A stretch of DNA of 64,000 nucleotides from Ustulina deusta (Eukaryota > Ascomycota > Sordariomycetes > Xylariales > Xylariaceae). Both the position numbers and the translations under genes were made by a program. The notes below the pieces were generated by a model. That model did not search any database and was not told where the DNA came from. It worked only from the letters and a program-made list of their open reading frames with translations. Positions 50,553 to 61,536 of this stretch are shown here, one piece after another. The DNA is taken from NCBI GenBank assembly GCA_023159155.1, contig JAJNNX010000024.1, positions 124,001 to 188,000 of the forward strand. The letters run 5' to 3'. The stretch's first letter is position 1. Each line of letters begins with the position of its first letter.

Positions 50553-53008
50553 GGTTAGTACAGCGCGATTTGTGTGATTTCGGGCGCAGGCGTATGCGCT
50601 TGGGGCGACTTGATTGTTTGAAGGAGCTAAAGTTGTTTGTAGCCTGGCGGGTAGATGCGTTGGATGGTCGCACGGCGGGGGGAGCTTGGGAGGGTTGGGA
50701 AGAGGTCTACTAAAAAATTAAAATTCTGTCGTATGCCCCTCACTAATCCTCTTTTGGAAGGATAAAATCCGATAAGGGTCTGCCTGTCTGTCTGTCCTCC
50801 TATATACCTATACGCACACCTAGCCGATATACCTACTCTTTACCTTGGTAGAGACTGCATCAGTTTAAATCTATCAAGCTACAGGACATTTTTGAAGAGC
50901 TACCTAGGTACTCGAATGTAATAACACCACTATTCTGATGATTCAAACGGCCTATCGCATGGTATCGGGTTTTAAACGCGAAAAGCTGCTCCTCGGCTGC
51001 TCTTCGTAGCATTGCTTCACGTCGGGTCAGACAGATCAATAGTACGCTTTATCAATCTCGCAACGAATCTCATCAACAATTGCTAAAATAGGTTCAAGGT
51101 TAATCGTGACATTATCTGGAATCGTACGAGCCTCATTATTTACCTATGTGATCCCGCCAAGGTATCAAGAACTAGGTAGATGAGTAGACGAGCCCCAATG
51201 TCTGTCGATGCAGATTATTCCAGAGCTTCTCATCACGAACCTACGAATTTCTTGATATTGTGAGAGAGACCTCAATGTACGCTAGTCCCTCACCCGAGAG
51301 CCGACATGAGAATGAACGAGAAAGAGGAGAAGAAGTCATGAAGCGGTGCCACTAGCAAAAGCATGTCTACGAAATGGGCAAGTTAAATCTTGCAACTGCC
51401 GACTTGTCCCCGGCCCCGTCATCTTGCCATCTCATTCCCACCTGCAGCCATCGGGCGCATGCGGCTGACTACGACAAGCGAAGCGCTCCTATGAGAGTTT
51501 CTCTTAGGTAAAGGTAATGAGAACTGTCTGCCACGACGACGCTCTTGACACGGTGATGAGTGAGGCATACGAACCACGGAGAAGCGATGACAAGCAATTG
51601 TGGCGGGATATTTAGCCGGCCGAGAACTAACCTAGTTCTTTCTCTCGGTATACATGTTTTCCTAGCGAAGGCGTTCATCATCTTTTCATTAAAAGTCGTC
51701 AGCGGCTTCGTTCGGGAGAGTAAGTCGTCTTCGGCTGGAGCGTTTCACCCGAGTCTATGAGAAAGAAACGTGTGGAGGAGTGCTCTGCCGTAGACCTAGT
51801 GGCTCTTGTAATCTCGAATTCTAGGTACATACTGTGTCCGCTTGCTTCGAAGGACACGAGACGATAGAGTTTAGAGTTCATCCGTATTCATTTTAAGCCA
51901 TCTCAAGTTTTTAGCTCGTTTCTGCCCATGTGCTGCTAGGAGTGACTGGGAAGTGCTGCCGAGAGTCAAGTCTAATGTACTGTAGAAACCACCTACCACA
52001 TGGTATGGTCCGGGACGTTGACTATCGCTCCCTGTCCTGTCTTCCCCGTTGATATTTTCCCCCTCCTTTACTTTTGGCACGTTAATCGGGGGGCATAAGG
52101 CGCGATGCATTGCATACGCGTACAGCTTCGGCACGTGTACATACTATCAGTCTGCGCGAAAAGATGGTAAACGGAAAACACGGCCTCACGTTGGAAATAG
52201 AATGACATCACTCGACCTTGGGCCAGTTCAGCCTGAGTTATGAGATGGGGATCGAGTACGCGTGTAGATTTTCGGCATGTCGATTTCCCCGTTTGCGATT
52301 CACAAAGAGCAAGCGAAGTCGGGGCCCATCTTGCATGAGAGAAAGCAGAAGAAAAATGCAAACGTGCGATTATCAAGGGGTATAGAACTTGGAAAGCACA
52401 TATCCTCTCCTCAAGTATGTAGGCAAAGCAGAAATCCAACACGAACGCCATGTTCCATCGTATGAAAACTGGGTCGAGCCAGGCCAGGCCAGGCCAAACG
52501 AAACTACCTAACCCAAAGAATCCCAAACTTGCGAGAAACTCCCCCCCCCCCCTTTCGTGCCGTTCTAGATTCCTGTAGCCTGGAGAAACTTCTTTTCCCC
52601 AATTTGGCGAGCATCCCATCGAGGTGTATTATGGCGCTGAAAAAAAACCCGCCGTGTCGCCCGTTCAACGAGACGAATGTAACGCCGGCTCCTCCCCCCC
52701 CTCTCCCCCCGGGGGGGTTTCCAAAAAAAATGCAAGCCTAGCCAGACCCAAATGCAAGTGAGCCTTGTCATGCAGCCATGTCCAATTAATAAATGCGTAT
52801 GTAAATAATTGGCGTCGCCGCGCAGAAGGGACCACGATGGCGCCATCGGAATTTTTTGGAATTTTTTTCTTTCTTTTTTAAACGGAGATTATTGCGTCTT
52901 ATATAAAGGGTATTACGTGTGGTGTGATATCGACGTGGGCGCACCCACCTGCGGGCACGGTGCAGCCGATGGAGAAACAGCGGCGTCGGACAGCGTCGGA
53001 TGCAGCCA
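50553..53008. other. Intergenic region between BCP1 and the cyclin gene
   Basis: 2.45 kb. The longest frame (minus 52619-52068, 183 codons, ATG start) runs through homopolymer C tracts and has no domain; I treat it as chance. Long C, G and A runs occur at 52540-52735. The right end is the cyclin 3' region. Confidence 0.5.
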
Positions 53009-53917
53009 TTAGATTTGGTCGAAGGATGTCGCTCGTTCCGAGTCGGGTGTGGCTGCAGGAGTGAGTTGCAGGCCTAGGCCTACGACGGCATGGCCCGAGC
53101 TCATCGACTTGAAGTGCTTCCTGCCATCCTCGCCGACGCTCCTCGTGCTCTCCTGGATAATCTCCCGTCGCGCCATTTCGATATCGTGACGGGCCTGCTT
53201 GATTAGTGCGGGATCCCACAAGGGTAAGATCCGGTAGCCCAGGCTCTCCATGATACAACGCTCGGTGAAGTTGATCTGCTCGTACGTCCAGAGATTGTTT
53301 CCCCACGTCGAGGTGAAGTACTGTGCTGGGTTCTGCAGGTCCTCCACAAACTTGTCGGCAATCATCAACGCGGCGAGAATGATGATCTCGGGAAACACCG
53401 AGTTGATGTGTGTTGCATGCCCGGGCGCCGAAGGAAGAGTGTGTCGTTTCGAGGCTGGCTGGCCCTGGCGGCTCAACGGAAACGCTACGCGCCAACTACG
53501 GGAAAACTTGGAATTTAGAGAGTCCAGAATACAGACAGCCAAGGCAATGATGTCCATGGGCAAATTGGCTCTCGCCAACATGGACTGAACTGCGGGAATG
53601 GATGGCGTGATGAATGAAGCCCCTGGCGGTAACATCCTCGCAAGATGGGCGGCTGGACCTGTCGAAAGAGTCAGTTTATGCAAGGTAGATGAAACGTATG
53701 CGAAGATGAACCGACCTAAAAACTGGGAATTGGGGCCCTCGGTATCGTCGACGGATACTCGAGGGCTCTGGTTCGCAGATGAGTTTCGAGTAGAAGGCGG
53801 CGGTGTAGGCAGATTGGACAACGGCTTATAGAATTGTCTAAAGTAACTCTCGTCAAACTCGAAATCATCGTCCACTGGTGCCGGTAGTGCCACCGAGAAG
53901 CTCTTGGTGTGTCCCAT
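53009..53917 (-). CDS. Pcl/Pho80-type cyclin, 302 aa (283 aa if a 57-bp intron is removed)
   Basis: A cyclin of the family that partners Pho85-like kinases in cell-cycle entry or nutrient signalling. The start MGHTKSFSVALPAP is followed by a Pro/Ser-rich segment to about residue 65, then the cyclin fold: ITPSIPAVQSMLARANLPMD, IIALAVCILDSLNSKFSRSW, FPEIIILAALMIADKFVED and NLWTYEQINFTERCIMESLG. The tail carries an ALIKQARHDIEMARREI helix and a disordered end. A segment at 53659-53715 with a CTGAC branch and CGACAG acceptor looks like an intron. It is 57 bp, so the frame is open either way; removing it joins QFL to GPAAHLARMLPPG, more like the family. The donor would be GTCGGT, unusual. The specific subgroup (Pcl1/2, Pcl5 or Pho80) is not decided. 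Confidence 0.88.
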   Translation of the reverse strand: MGHTKSFSVALPAPVDDDFEFDESYFRQFYKPLSNLPTPPPSTRNSSANQSPRVSVDDTEGPNSQFLGRFIFAYVSSTLHKLTLSTGPAAHLARMLPPGASFITPSIPAVQSMLARANLPMDIIALAVCILDSLNSKFSRSWRVAFPLSRQGQPASKRHTLPSAPGHATHINSVFPEIIILAALMIADKFVEDLQNPAQYFTSTWGNNLWTYEQINFTERCIMESLGYRILPLWDPALIKQARHDIEMARREIIQESTRSVGEDGRKHFKSMSSGHAVVGLGLQLTPAATPDSERATSFDQI

Positions 53918-55939
53918 TTTGATCTTGTCCTTTATGGCGCGAGGAAACGGAATCGTATTCTAAGGCGTGGATTCCTGCTCATATTCCGAGAGAGAAAAAA
54001 ACCAATTTGGTATGTAATTGTAGATTAGATTCGCTGCAGCAGAAATAGTATCACGCGATCAAGCAGTTGGCCGCAGCTAAAAAGATCGAAGCGGAAGACG
54101 ACTTGCGGTGTAAGTGGACAGCGGATGGGCGGGAACGACAGAGGGACACAGCGTTTATATACGCAAAGGGGGTTTATTGGACGTGGAGGTATTCGAGACC
54201 TGTAGAATCGGAAGACAAGACGAAGAAGGAGCGAGCCCAATCAATTCTCGGGAGAAAAGGAAAAGCGAACAATCGAGATGGAAATATGTAGATACATATA
54301 TGTGCGTATTACGATTTATGTACCTGAGGTGGGCTGGAGTACGAGGTCGCGGGTACGAAGTACCTATTTTGTTCAATCAACTGAGGGTCCGGGGGCCTGA
54401 GCTTATTATGTAGGTAGGTATAGTGTGCAGCTGCCGCGCCGGGGTGGGGGTCGGAGCTGCAAGCCACGAATTGGTGAATGATCAGGCCAGGGCTGGTATC
54501 TACAGTTGGTACGAGGCAGACGGCCTACTGTCAATGGAGCATGGGTGCCTGTCAGATGCAGTTATACTACCTACTGTAGGGAGTTATCTGGGATAAAATG
54601 CAACTAAATGCCTACATATGTAGTGCATTGCCTCTGTACTGTGCGTACTAGTACAGCACCTACACTACACTACATGTAGGTAGTGGCCTTGCTTGACGCT
54701 AAATAGGGCTGTGCCAAGTTGTGTACTCAGTAGCCGAGTGGGTACTGTTGTGTAAGAGTTGTAGGTACTGTGTGAGAACAAGTATAAGGTAATATATATG
54801 GAGGATTGCGAGGAAGTCCTACTATACACTACCTGGGTACCTAGTAAACAAACCCACATTATCCGGTCATCCCTAGAGGTAGATAACTGAAGTGTTGTGT
54901 TACGGTCATGACGAAGAATTACGAGTCGAAGGATGTTTTTCTCCCGCCGAAAAAAGGGGGACAAATGGGTCCTCTACCGTCTTCTTGCCAAGGAGGTATG
55001 TATTAGATCATTACTAACGATTGGGATAGTCTTCGTACGTTTATAGTATTTCGGCACGTGCAAGCTACCCCAATGAATACTACTACCCAGGTGTGTCCAG
55101 AGAGTCTATTTGACTTCGAGTTTCGTTTTGTTATACCCATTCATCAACATCCTCTGCTGAGGTATGTATATAAATCCCTTTAAAGTACCCTGTAGACTAG
55201 CTGCTAGGTAGTTCGCTTGAGCTATGCCGCTTTTTAGTCTGGGTCAAAACTGGGCTGTGCCTAGGTAGGTAGGAACTTAGTACTAGTCACGGGTCTAAAC
55301 CTGCTGGAGTACTACCCGCTTTGGCATAAGTCAAAATTGAACAAACCTGCATAATATTGACGGGTTTTACGGTGAATGATACCACTACGAGGTAGTACGG
55401 TACTAAACCTTGGGTTCATCACAACAGGTATTTTCGCGATAAAACGAGTGGGTTACTTACCTAATTAGAGCGAAACCCGAGGAAGTTGGTAAAAAGATTG
55501 AACAAATATGATACATAAGTTATCGGCTTTATATTTGACACAACACATCATGAATATCTTTGTATCCCTGTACCATTTGCTATGTTAACGTCATTTACCT
55601 TTTGCAAAGCCAAAGCATGAACTGCGTTTTGGATTATTTCTGAGCAAGATCTTAACATTACAAGAATTACTCCGCGAAGAGGATGGCAACGAAAAGAGGC
55701 TGAAAGTGCTAAAGCTATAGAGTTATAGATAGAGTAGAGAGCGAAGACATTGTATTGCTGCTGAAGTCAAAGCAAGTTGTCAGATAGTGCAACAGGGTAC
55801 GGTACCTGTGAATTGACTCGCCCAAGTAGGTACGCGACAAGACACTACATACGCCGGCGTTATTGCAACCTCTGTACTAAGTATTCCCCTCTCTTTTTTT
55901 TTCTTTTCTTCTTCTTCTTCTTCATAAGAAAAATTACTG
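53918..55939. other. Intergenic region rich in TACCTA/TAGGTA tracts
   Basis: 2 kb upstream of the cyclin. Repeated TAGGTA, TACCTA and CTACCTAGG words occur especially at 54405-54420, 54570-54690 and 55180-55280. Such tracts are common between genes in Sordariomycetes. The short frames here show no domain. A T/CTT-rich tract lies at 55890-55925 just before the kinase relic. Confidence 0.5.
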
Positions 55940-57149
55940 AGAGCGTTGCGTAGCAGGTCTGAAAGTAACAGTCAGTCCAAATATGTCGCTTTGAAGATCC
56001 AGGCTGCTAGTGTAGACGTGACGAATGAATTACGGATTCAGCAGCATCTCGCAATTAGCTTTTCGAAAGACTCCAGCTCACACTTCTTTCTCCTGTGATC
56101 AGACTGGTTTATACTCGAAGGGCCTAATGGGGAGCATATTTGTTTTGTGACTGAGCCTATAGGTCCAAGTACCGCAGGCGTCCCGAATGCACCCCACGAG
56201 TTCTACGATCCGCTTCCAGCCGAGTCTCGACCCCGCGAAACAACCGCATTTTGAGAAAATGTCCTATTGCGGTTGAGATTTCTTCACCATAACGACGTCG
56301 TCCACGGCGATATACAACCTAGAAATTTGCTTTTTTTTTTTCCCCTTCGAGATATATCGCGTCTTGCCCCTACCGAATTGCAACAGAATGAATCAAACGC
56401 GCAGCTAGATCACATAGTGCGGAGTGACGGAAGAGTTGATCGATGGTCCCCGAAGGACCTAATTGTTCTGGAACCGGTCATTGAAGGTGGTCTACAAGAC
56501 CAAGAGGTAGTGAAATTGGCGGACCTTGGTGGCGGTATACTTCTCTTTGATACATCTATATTTCGTATTAAATATTTTTTGATACAATTTTGGGACTAAA
56601 GTTTTTCAGATCAATACTCCCCCAGCATCCCTTGTTGCACCTGTCTCTTTTAGGACACCGGATGCAATTCTTTTAACAAAGTCGACTGTACGTTTGACAT
56701 CTAGAGCTTCGAATGTCTTATGTTCGCACTGCTAGCCGATCGGCCTTTGTTCGAGATATTCGGATTCGGCCGCTTCTATGACGTCATCAACAACGACCAT
56801 CTCATTGAACTCTCCAAGATTACCGGTCCATTGCCACATCGGATACGAGATGCAGGGCCGAGATACACGTCGCCTTGACCGAATGGTGAGTGTTTAGATG
56901 CCAGGCCGTCGGACTTTGATGACTCCGAGATGTGACGGGCCTGAAAGGCGACAAAGGCCGACTGGGGTTCTTGGTCATTCAACATCATTCGCTTCATTGG
57001 AGGACGCGTTCTTCAAGTACAAATCAAACGATAGTACCGACGAAAAAGCACGAGAACTCTCATCCCTGCTTAGAAAAATTCTTCAAATCGAATCGTCAAA
57101 ACGACCATCTGCCGCCGAGTTGCTCGGAAAACAATGGTTTCGGATGTGA
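55940..57149 (+). pseudogene. Decayed SRPK-like serine/threonine protein kinase
   Basis: Translating through stops gives a recognisable kinase of the SRPK-like group expanded in ascomycetes. N-lobe: YVALKIQAASVDVTNELRIQ and EGPNGEHICFVTEPIGPS. Catalytic loop: HHNDVVHGDIQPRNLLF. DFG position: VVKLADLGGG. Later parts are SFECLMFALLADRPLFEIFG, NDHLIELSKITGPLPHR and the terminal RKILQIESSKRPSAAELLGK, ending at 57149. In-frame TGA codons occur near 56098 and 56253, and a TAG stands where the family has Trp (DIW). A Gly-to-Glu change follows it (SFEC for SFGC). A frameshift lies near 56680. A possible intron is 56535-56609. The lesions are mostly the C-to-T or G-to-A type expected from RIP. The original ATG is not identifiable. 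Confidence 0.85.
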
Positions 57150-60100
57150 ATGTGGGAAGAAAAAGTACGGAATTATAAGACCGAGTTTTCATCTCTGTCC
57201 CTACCTGAGTGCCATATCATACGGAAGACCTTGAATGCTTGCGCCAAGCTTCAATCAAGAAGCGTGGTTAACTGTTGCGAGAACCGTTTTGAGAACCGTT
57301 TGAAGCGCCGTTTTTATCTGCATAACTTTACATAAAAATCCGATATTGAGTCCCAGAACTTGAAGGGTGAGCCAAGCTTGATCCAAAGTGGCAAATACGC
57401 TAACCCTTAGTAGTTTGTCTTGTCAAATAACTTGAAGTTGGTAAAACCCCTTTGGAGAAACATAAGGTACCTACATTAGGGATTCTCCTTCGGACTAAAA
57501 CGTATGCAGAGGCAGTGATGAGTTTAGAAGTGATGCAGGTCTATGGGTCGGCAATGGCGTCACCTTGAACAATACGAGCCGTCTGAACCACATATATACA
57601 TGCACTAGAACGAATAGTTTATGTCCTGGAAGTCTATATAGTTTCTCACCAATAGTGAACTTTCATGCTTGCTAGAGTACATCTAGGAACAGATGGCACC
57701 TACCACCATCAATTGAAGTAAAATTTTACTTCTCGAATGCCTGACTGCCATGCGGTTAGGATTATCATCTCGTGTTCTTCTGCTTCGTATTCAAGTTCTG
57801 ACCCTTGTGAGCTGCCGGTGGAGAAGATAGGTCTCCACAAATATACTCCCTCCCGGGCTGGCCTGGGGTTATTGTGCAAGCTGCATATTTATAGCGCCAA
57901 TCCGCACTCTTCCAAGATTCCGCCGAGATCAAGCCCCAGCCGAAGCTACTCCTAGGAGAGCTAATAGTACACGTGTAGTGTGCACTTAGCACAGCACAAA
58001 CACCAGCACAACTGGAAGTTTAGGGGTGAAGGTCCCATTTTATTACAGTGCAGAGGGCGCTTCGTGGTCGGGTCATCATGGCATTCGAGTCGTTCAGGCG
58101 GTGAAGATCGTTACCTTGTGAAGAAAATAGACCGTTTGTCCGGATGCAGGGTCTGCCACCCAACCTCTACACCACGGCAAAACTTACTACCTATGTCGCA
58201 CCGGTATTCGACATCAAATGCCATATCCGAAAGTTGGCATGGACAGATACCAGTATGCTGACATTCCGCGCGGACATGGCCGATAGCTCGCGGAGCCCGC
58301 CCTGTTTTCTTGCTCTCCTCTTCCTTTCAGTACCTACACAAGCAGAAACATCGATTCTGGTTGTAAAACGGGATGAACCATCCCCCTCTCTCACCGCCTT
58401 CACGGGAATCTGGAATATTGATTGCGTGATATGTTGCACGGCCAAGATCCCGACATAGTAAACTGCGGTAGACGGCACATACAGCCAATGACGAATCCTT
58501 TTCCGCCGGAAGGTTGCAGAACTGTCCCAGAGCGGAATCATAGGCTCGGTATTCCTAACCTCAAAGAGCTCAAGAACCTAGTAGGGGTTATCTTATCTTC
58601 CCAGCCTCATGGCCAGAGACAGTTTCGAAAACCTGCTTAGCAGTCCAACTTCACATTCGGTCACCGAGGTATCCTCGAGACGTTAAAGTCGACTCTCAGG
58701 AGTCTAGCAGAAGATTTTTTACCCCTCGGCTATGTGGAGACTCTAGTAGCGCTTTGCTGTCGCTAACTCGAACAAGATGCCATATGAAGCACACTCTGCC
58801 CCGCGTTCCGAAAAGCGCGTTCCCAGAAAAAAAAAAAAAAAGCCACGACTTGTTAACAAGATGATGCGTTGTCGTTAACACATGCATGGGTATAGTCGTG
58901 ATAGCGACCGTTAGACTAGTGTACGTAAGGGACAATCATGTCCCTCCTGGTTCGTCATTCACCAATGATATGCTCGCAGCTGTCCCAATTTGGACTTTGC
59001 TCCAACAGATCGGTTGCTTCATATACATACAGCATAGCCACGATGACCATCTCACGAGTCAAGCATCAACGGTGAACGGCGTGGGTGGAAAAAAAAGGAT
59101 AGTGATCGTCAGGCACGGGGCGACCCAGTATTCCGAGCACCGACTAATCAGTTCTAGTGTCAAGAGGTTTTCGATGCTGCTGATCTGGGGGGAAGATAGA
59201 TCGCCGCCAACCTGTTTGTCTTGGACACTACAAACTCATCACGTGGACTGGCAAGCCAAAACAAACCAACCCTAGGGCGGAGACTGAAATCGACATTTCC
59301 TCTCTGAATTAGCTGCCTCTTGCCTGGTATTGTGGGCTAGGGTTTCTCACCCGCAGCGCGTTTCTCCTGCGGATGCTCTTCTGATTTCAAAGGTTTAGCT
59401 CATAGCCATTGAGAAGAGGTGATTGTAGAGCTCTATACATTACGTAACACAGACACAACATAGTGTACACCTCGGAGATTCCTACCACGATTTACCAGCA
59501 ACGCCACCAGAACGACGGATTCCATCTAAGTATCCTCATGGTGCCCCAAGCTGACTCCGCCTTTTTCAGCTCGGTCAGCTAAGGCTGAATTTCGAAGCGT
59601 TGAACGCCAACGCACACAGTCTAGCCAAGGAATTCATTTCGGCAACGGCATTTGACAGCGCCAATCGGGATTGGTCCGATTCCCTCGAAGACGGCAGCAC
59701 ATGATCGTCCAAGGCTTGCAACTTGTTTTAGTATCAGATGTTCGCTGCGCTAGGTATACTTTACTACGCATAAGCAGTAAGTCGAAGGCACGTACTTCAT
59801 ACGGTTTGTATCGTATTTTAAAAAAATTTTTACGACCTGGGTGGTAACAGCCGAATAGATGGGAAGGAGAACATAGGGTTTGTCGCAGTTGTTGTCTATA
59901 TCTTATTGTACCTTGAGCATCAGAAGCGTGAATACCGCAGCCTTCACGTTGTTAGTGGAAGAACTCCGCTCGGGTAACACACTCTGCTCTCTATCAAGAC
60001 TGGCTAGTGTCTATAGTCATACTTGCTCGGGGGGGGACTTATCCGGTTATGAATCTGGTATAATATCTTGTATATACTCGTTCAACTTGCCCAAGTTTTT

Positions 60101-61536
60101 TCTATGTCCTTTTTGCTTGGCTTTTCAGACCGGTTATCGCTAGTTTTAATGTTTATTTACAGTCGCGAGTAAAGCCAATTCTTCGGTCAAACCCAAAATC
60201 CGTCAACCCAGTTTCCCAAGGGTGCCAGTTTAATCATCAGTGAAGCAGCTAACTACTGGATCAGGAGGAGCCCGCATTCGTGTGATCCCCCGATGTCGAA
60301 ACTAAGGTAAGCAGTAAAGTTCACCGCAAACTTGGCATCTTAACACAACATATCAAACCACCAGTCATTCGACTGTAGCGCATCATCAAACCCAGCTATC
60401 ACGTTTGTTGCTATCTGCGCAGAAAAATCATTTCGTTATTACAACGTATTCTCAGCCTCAATTGCCCTATACTCATACGGAATAAGTCCAGCGGCTCGGA
60501 TCCATTACTATATACGACGCAAACTTCTACAGCGCCGTGTTTGACGAGTCCTTCAGAATTCAAAGCTGTCAATTCTGCGCCCGATGCATAAACTGTGCTC
60601 GCTTGTCCTGCTGTGAGGGTTGCATATCATGTCGAGACTTGAAAACCCGTATCGATTGCATCGGCGTGTTGTCCCATTCCTCTTTTTCGATGAAACGAGT
60701 CTCAGTCTTGAGTTATGGCTTTGTGTCATTAGCAAGCAGAAGGCAATACCCCCTGAGATCGCCACGTACGATCCGAATTCCAGGACCAAAGGAAAAAAAA
60801 AAAAAAAAAAAAAAGGGAATGGTTAAGAGGTAAAGATTTGTTTATATTTTTGATGTCAGTGTTGGGGGCGTGGTAATATTCTAGTCAGGGCCTCTGGGAC
60901 TCAAACGCGGTTCATACCATCTTCCATCAAGATTACCTAAGTGCAGGGTTATATTATTAGTATAGGGAGCGGTATTATGGAAGCCTACTTTAGAAGTATA
61001 CAGAAGTCGGCGGCTTTTCGTCTTTAATTTCTGTTAGACACCCAGCACCACAGATAGTTAATTATCTCGAGAAACCCCTCTACCCAGTACATACAAATAA
61101 TACCGAAGTCTATGACAGCCCGAGACAGACTGTACCTAGATATTAGGTATACGCAAGAGACATATAAGTATATGGAAGTATAGGTAGTATGAAGGTATTG
61201 TATTTTAGTTGTGCTTTCCTATGTATGCTGATTTAAACCGTTGTGCCTTCCTATTGTCTTATCCACAATGGATACAAAAGAGAGCAGGAACATCCCTCGC
61301 TCCGACCATAATGGCATCTACTCCAAGATTCGGAATTGACGGGGGATTCATTGTTTCTAAATTGACTCTTGTTACTCTGCTCCTGTGTTCGAGTCCGCTT
61401 TGCCACCATTCCTCTACATGGCTTGACGAGCCCATGACTCCGGATCCAGACGTACACAAGACACATAGTCAAACTGCGAGCTACTTTTCCAAATACAACC
61501 CTTGATCATCATTTAATTCAAAGAGTCCTACATAGA
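57150..61536. other. Gene-poor interval with scattered exon-like relics
   Basis: 4.4 kb with no complete gene. Candidates seen: a frame at 58886-59275 containing RIVIVRHGATQ, resembling the histidine-phosphatase RHG motif but nothing beyond it; an exon-like stretch at about 59570-59708 after a branch-pyrimidine-AG signal, reading LNFEALNANAHSLAKEF and ending at TGA; a cysteine-rich frame at about 60485-60833; and A-runs at 58829-58842 and 60788-60811. I do not call genes here. The composition is normal. Confidence 0.45.
60485..60833 (+). other. Cysteine-rich open frame, possible relic
   Basis: Open from a stop near 60482, without an ATG before the motif. The frame reads YDANFYSAVFDESF and then eight Cys in 22 residues, spaced C-x2-C-x2-C-x2-C-x4-C-C-x2-C-x2-C. 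Spacing recalls small metal-binding or secreted cysteine-rich proteins, but no signal peptide or start is visible and the frame ends in a poly-Lys stretch from a poly-A run. It may be a fragment or chance. Confidence 0.2.

Noticed and set aside
52068..52619. 183-codon ATG-started minus-strand frame
   Set aside because: Runs through homopolymer C tracts, has no domain or codon pattern like its neighbours, and sits in intergenic DNA near the cyclin 3' end.
61340..61420. tRNA-like GTTCGAGTCC near 61388
   Set aside because: The surrounding bases do not form a T-stem, acceptor stem or anticodon arm.
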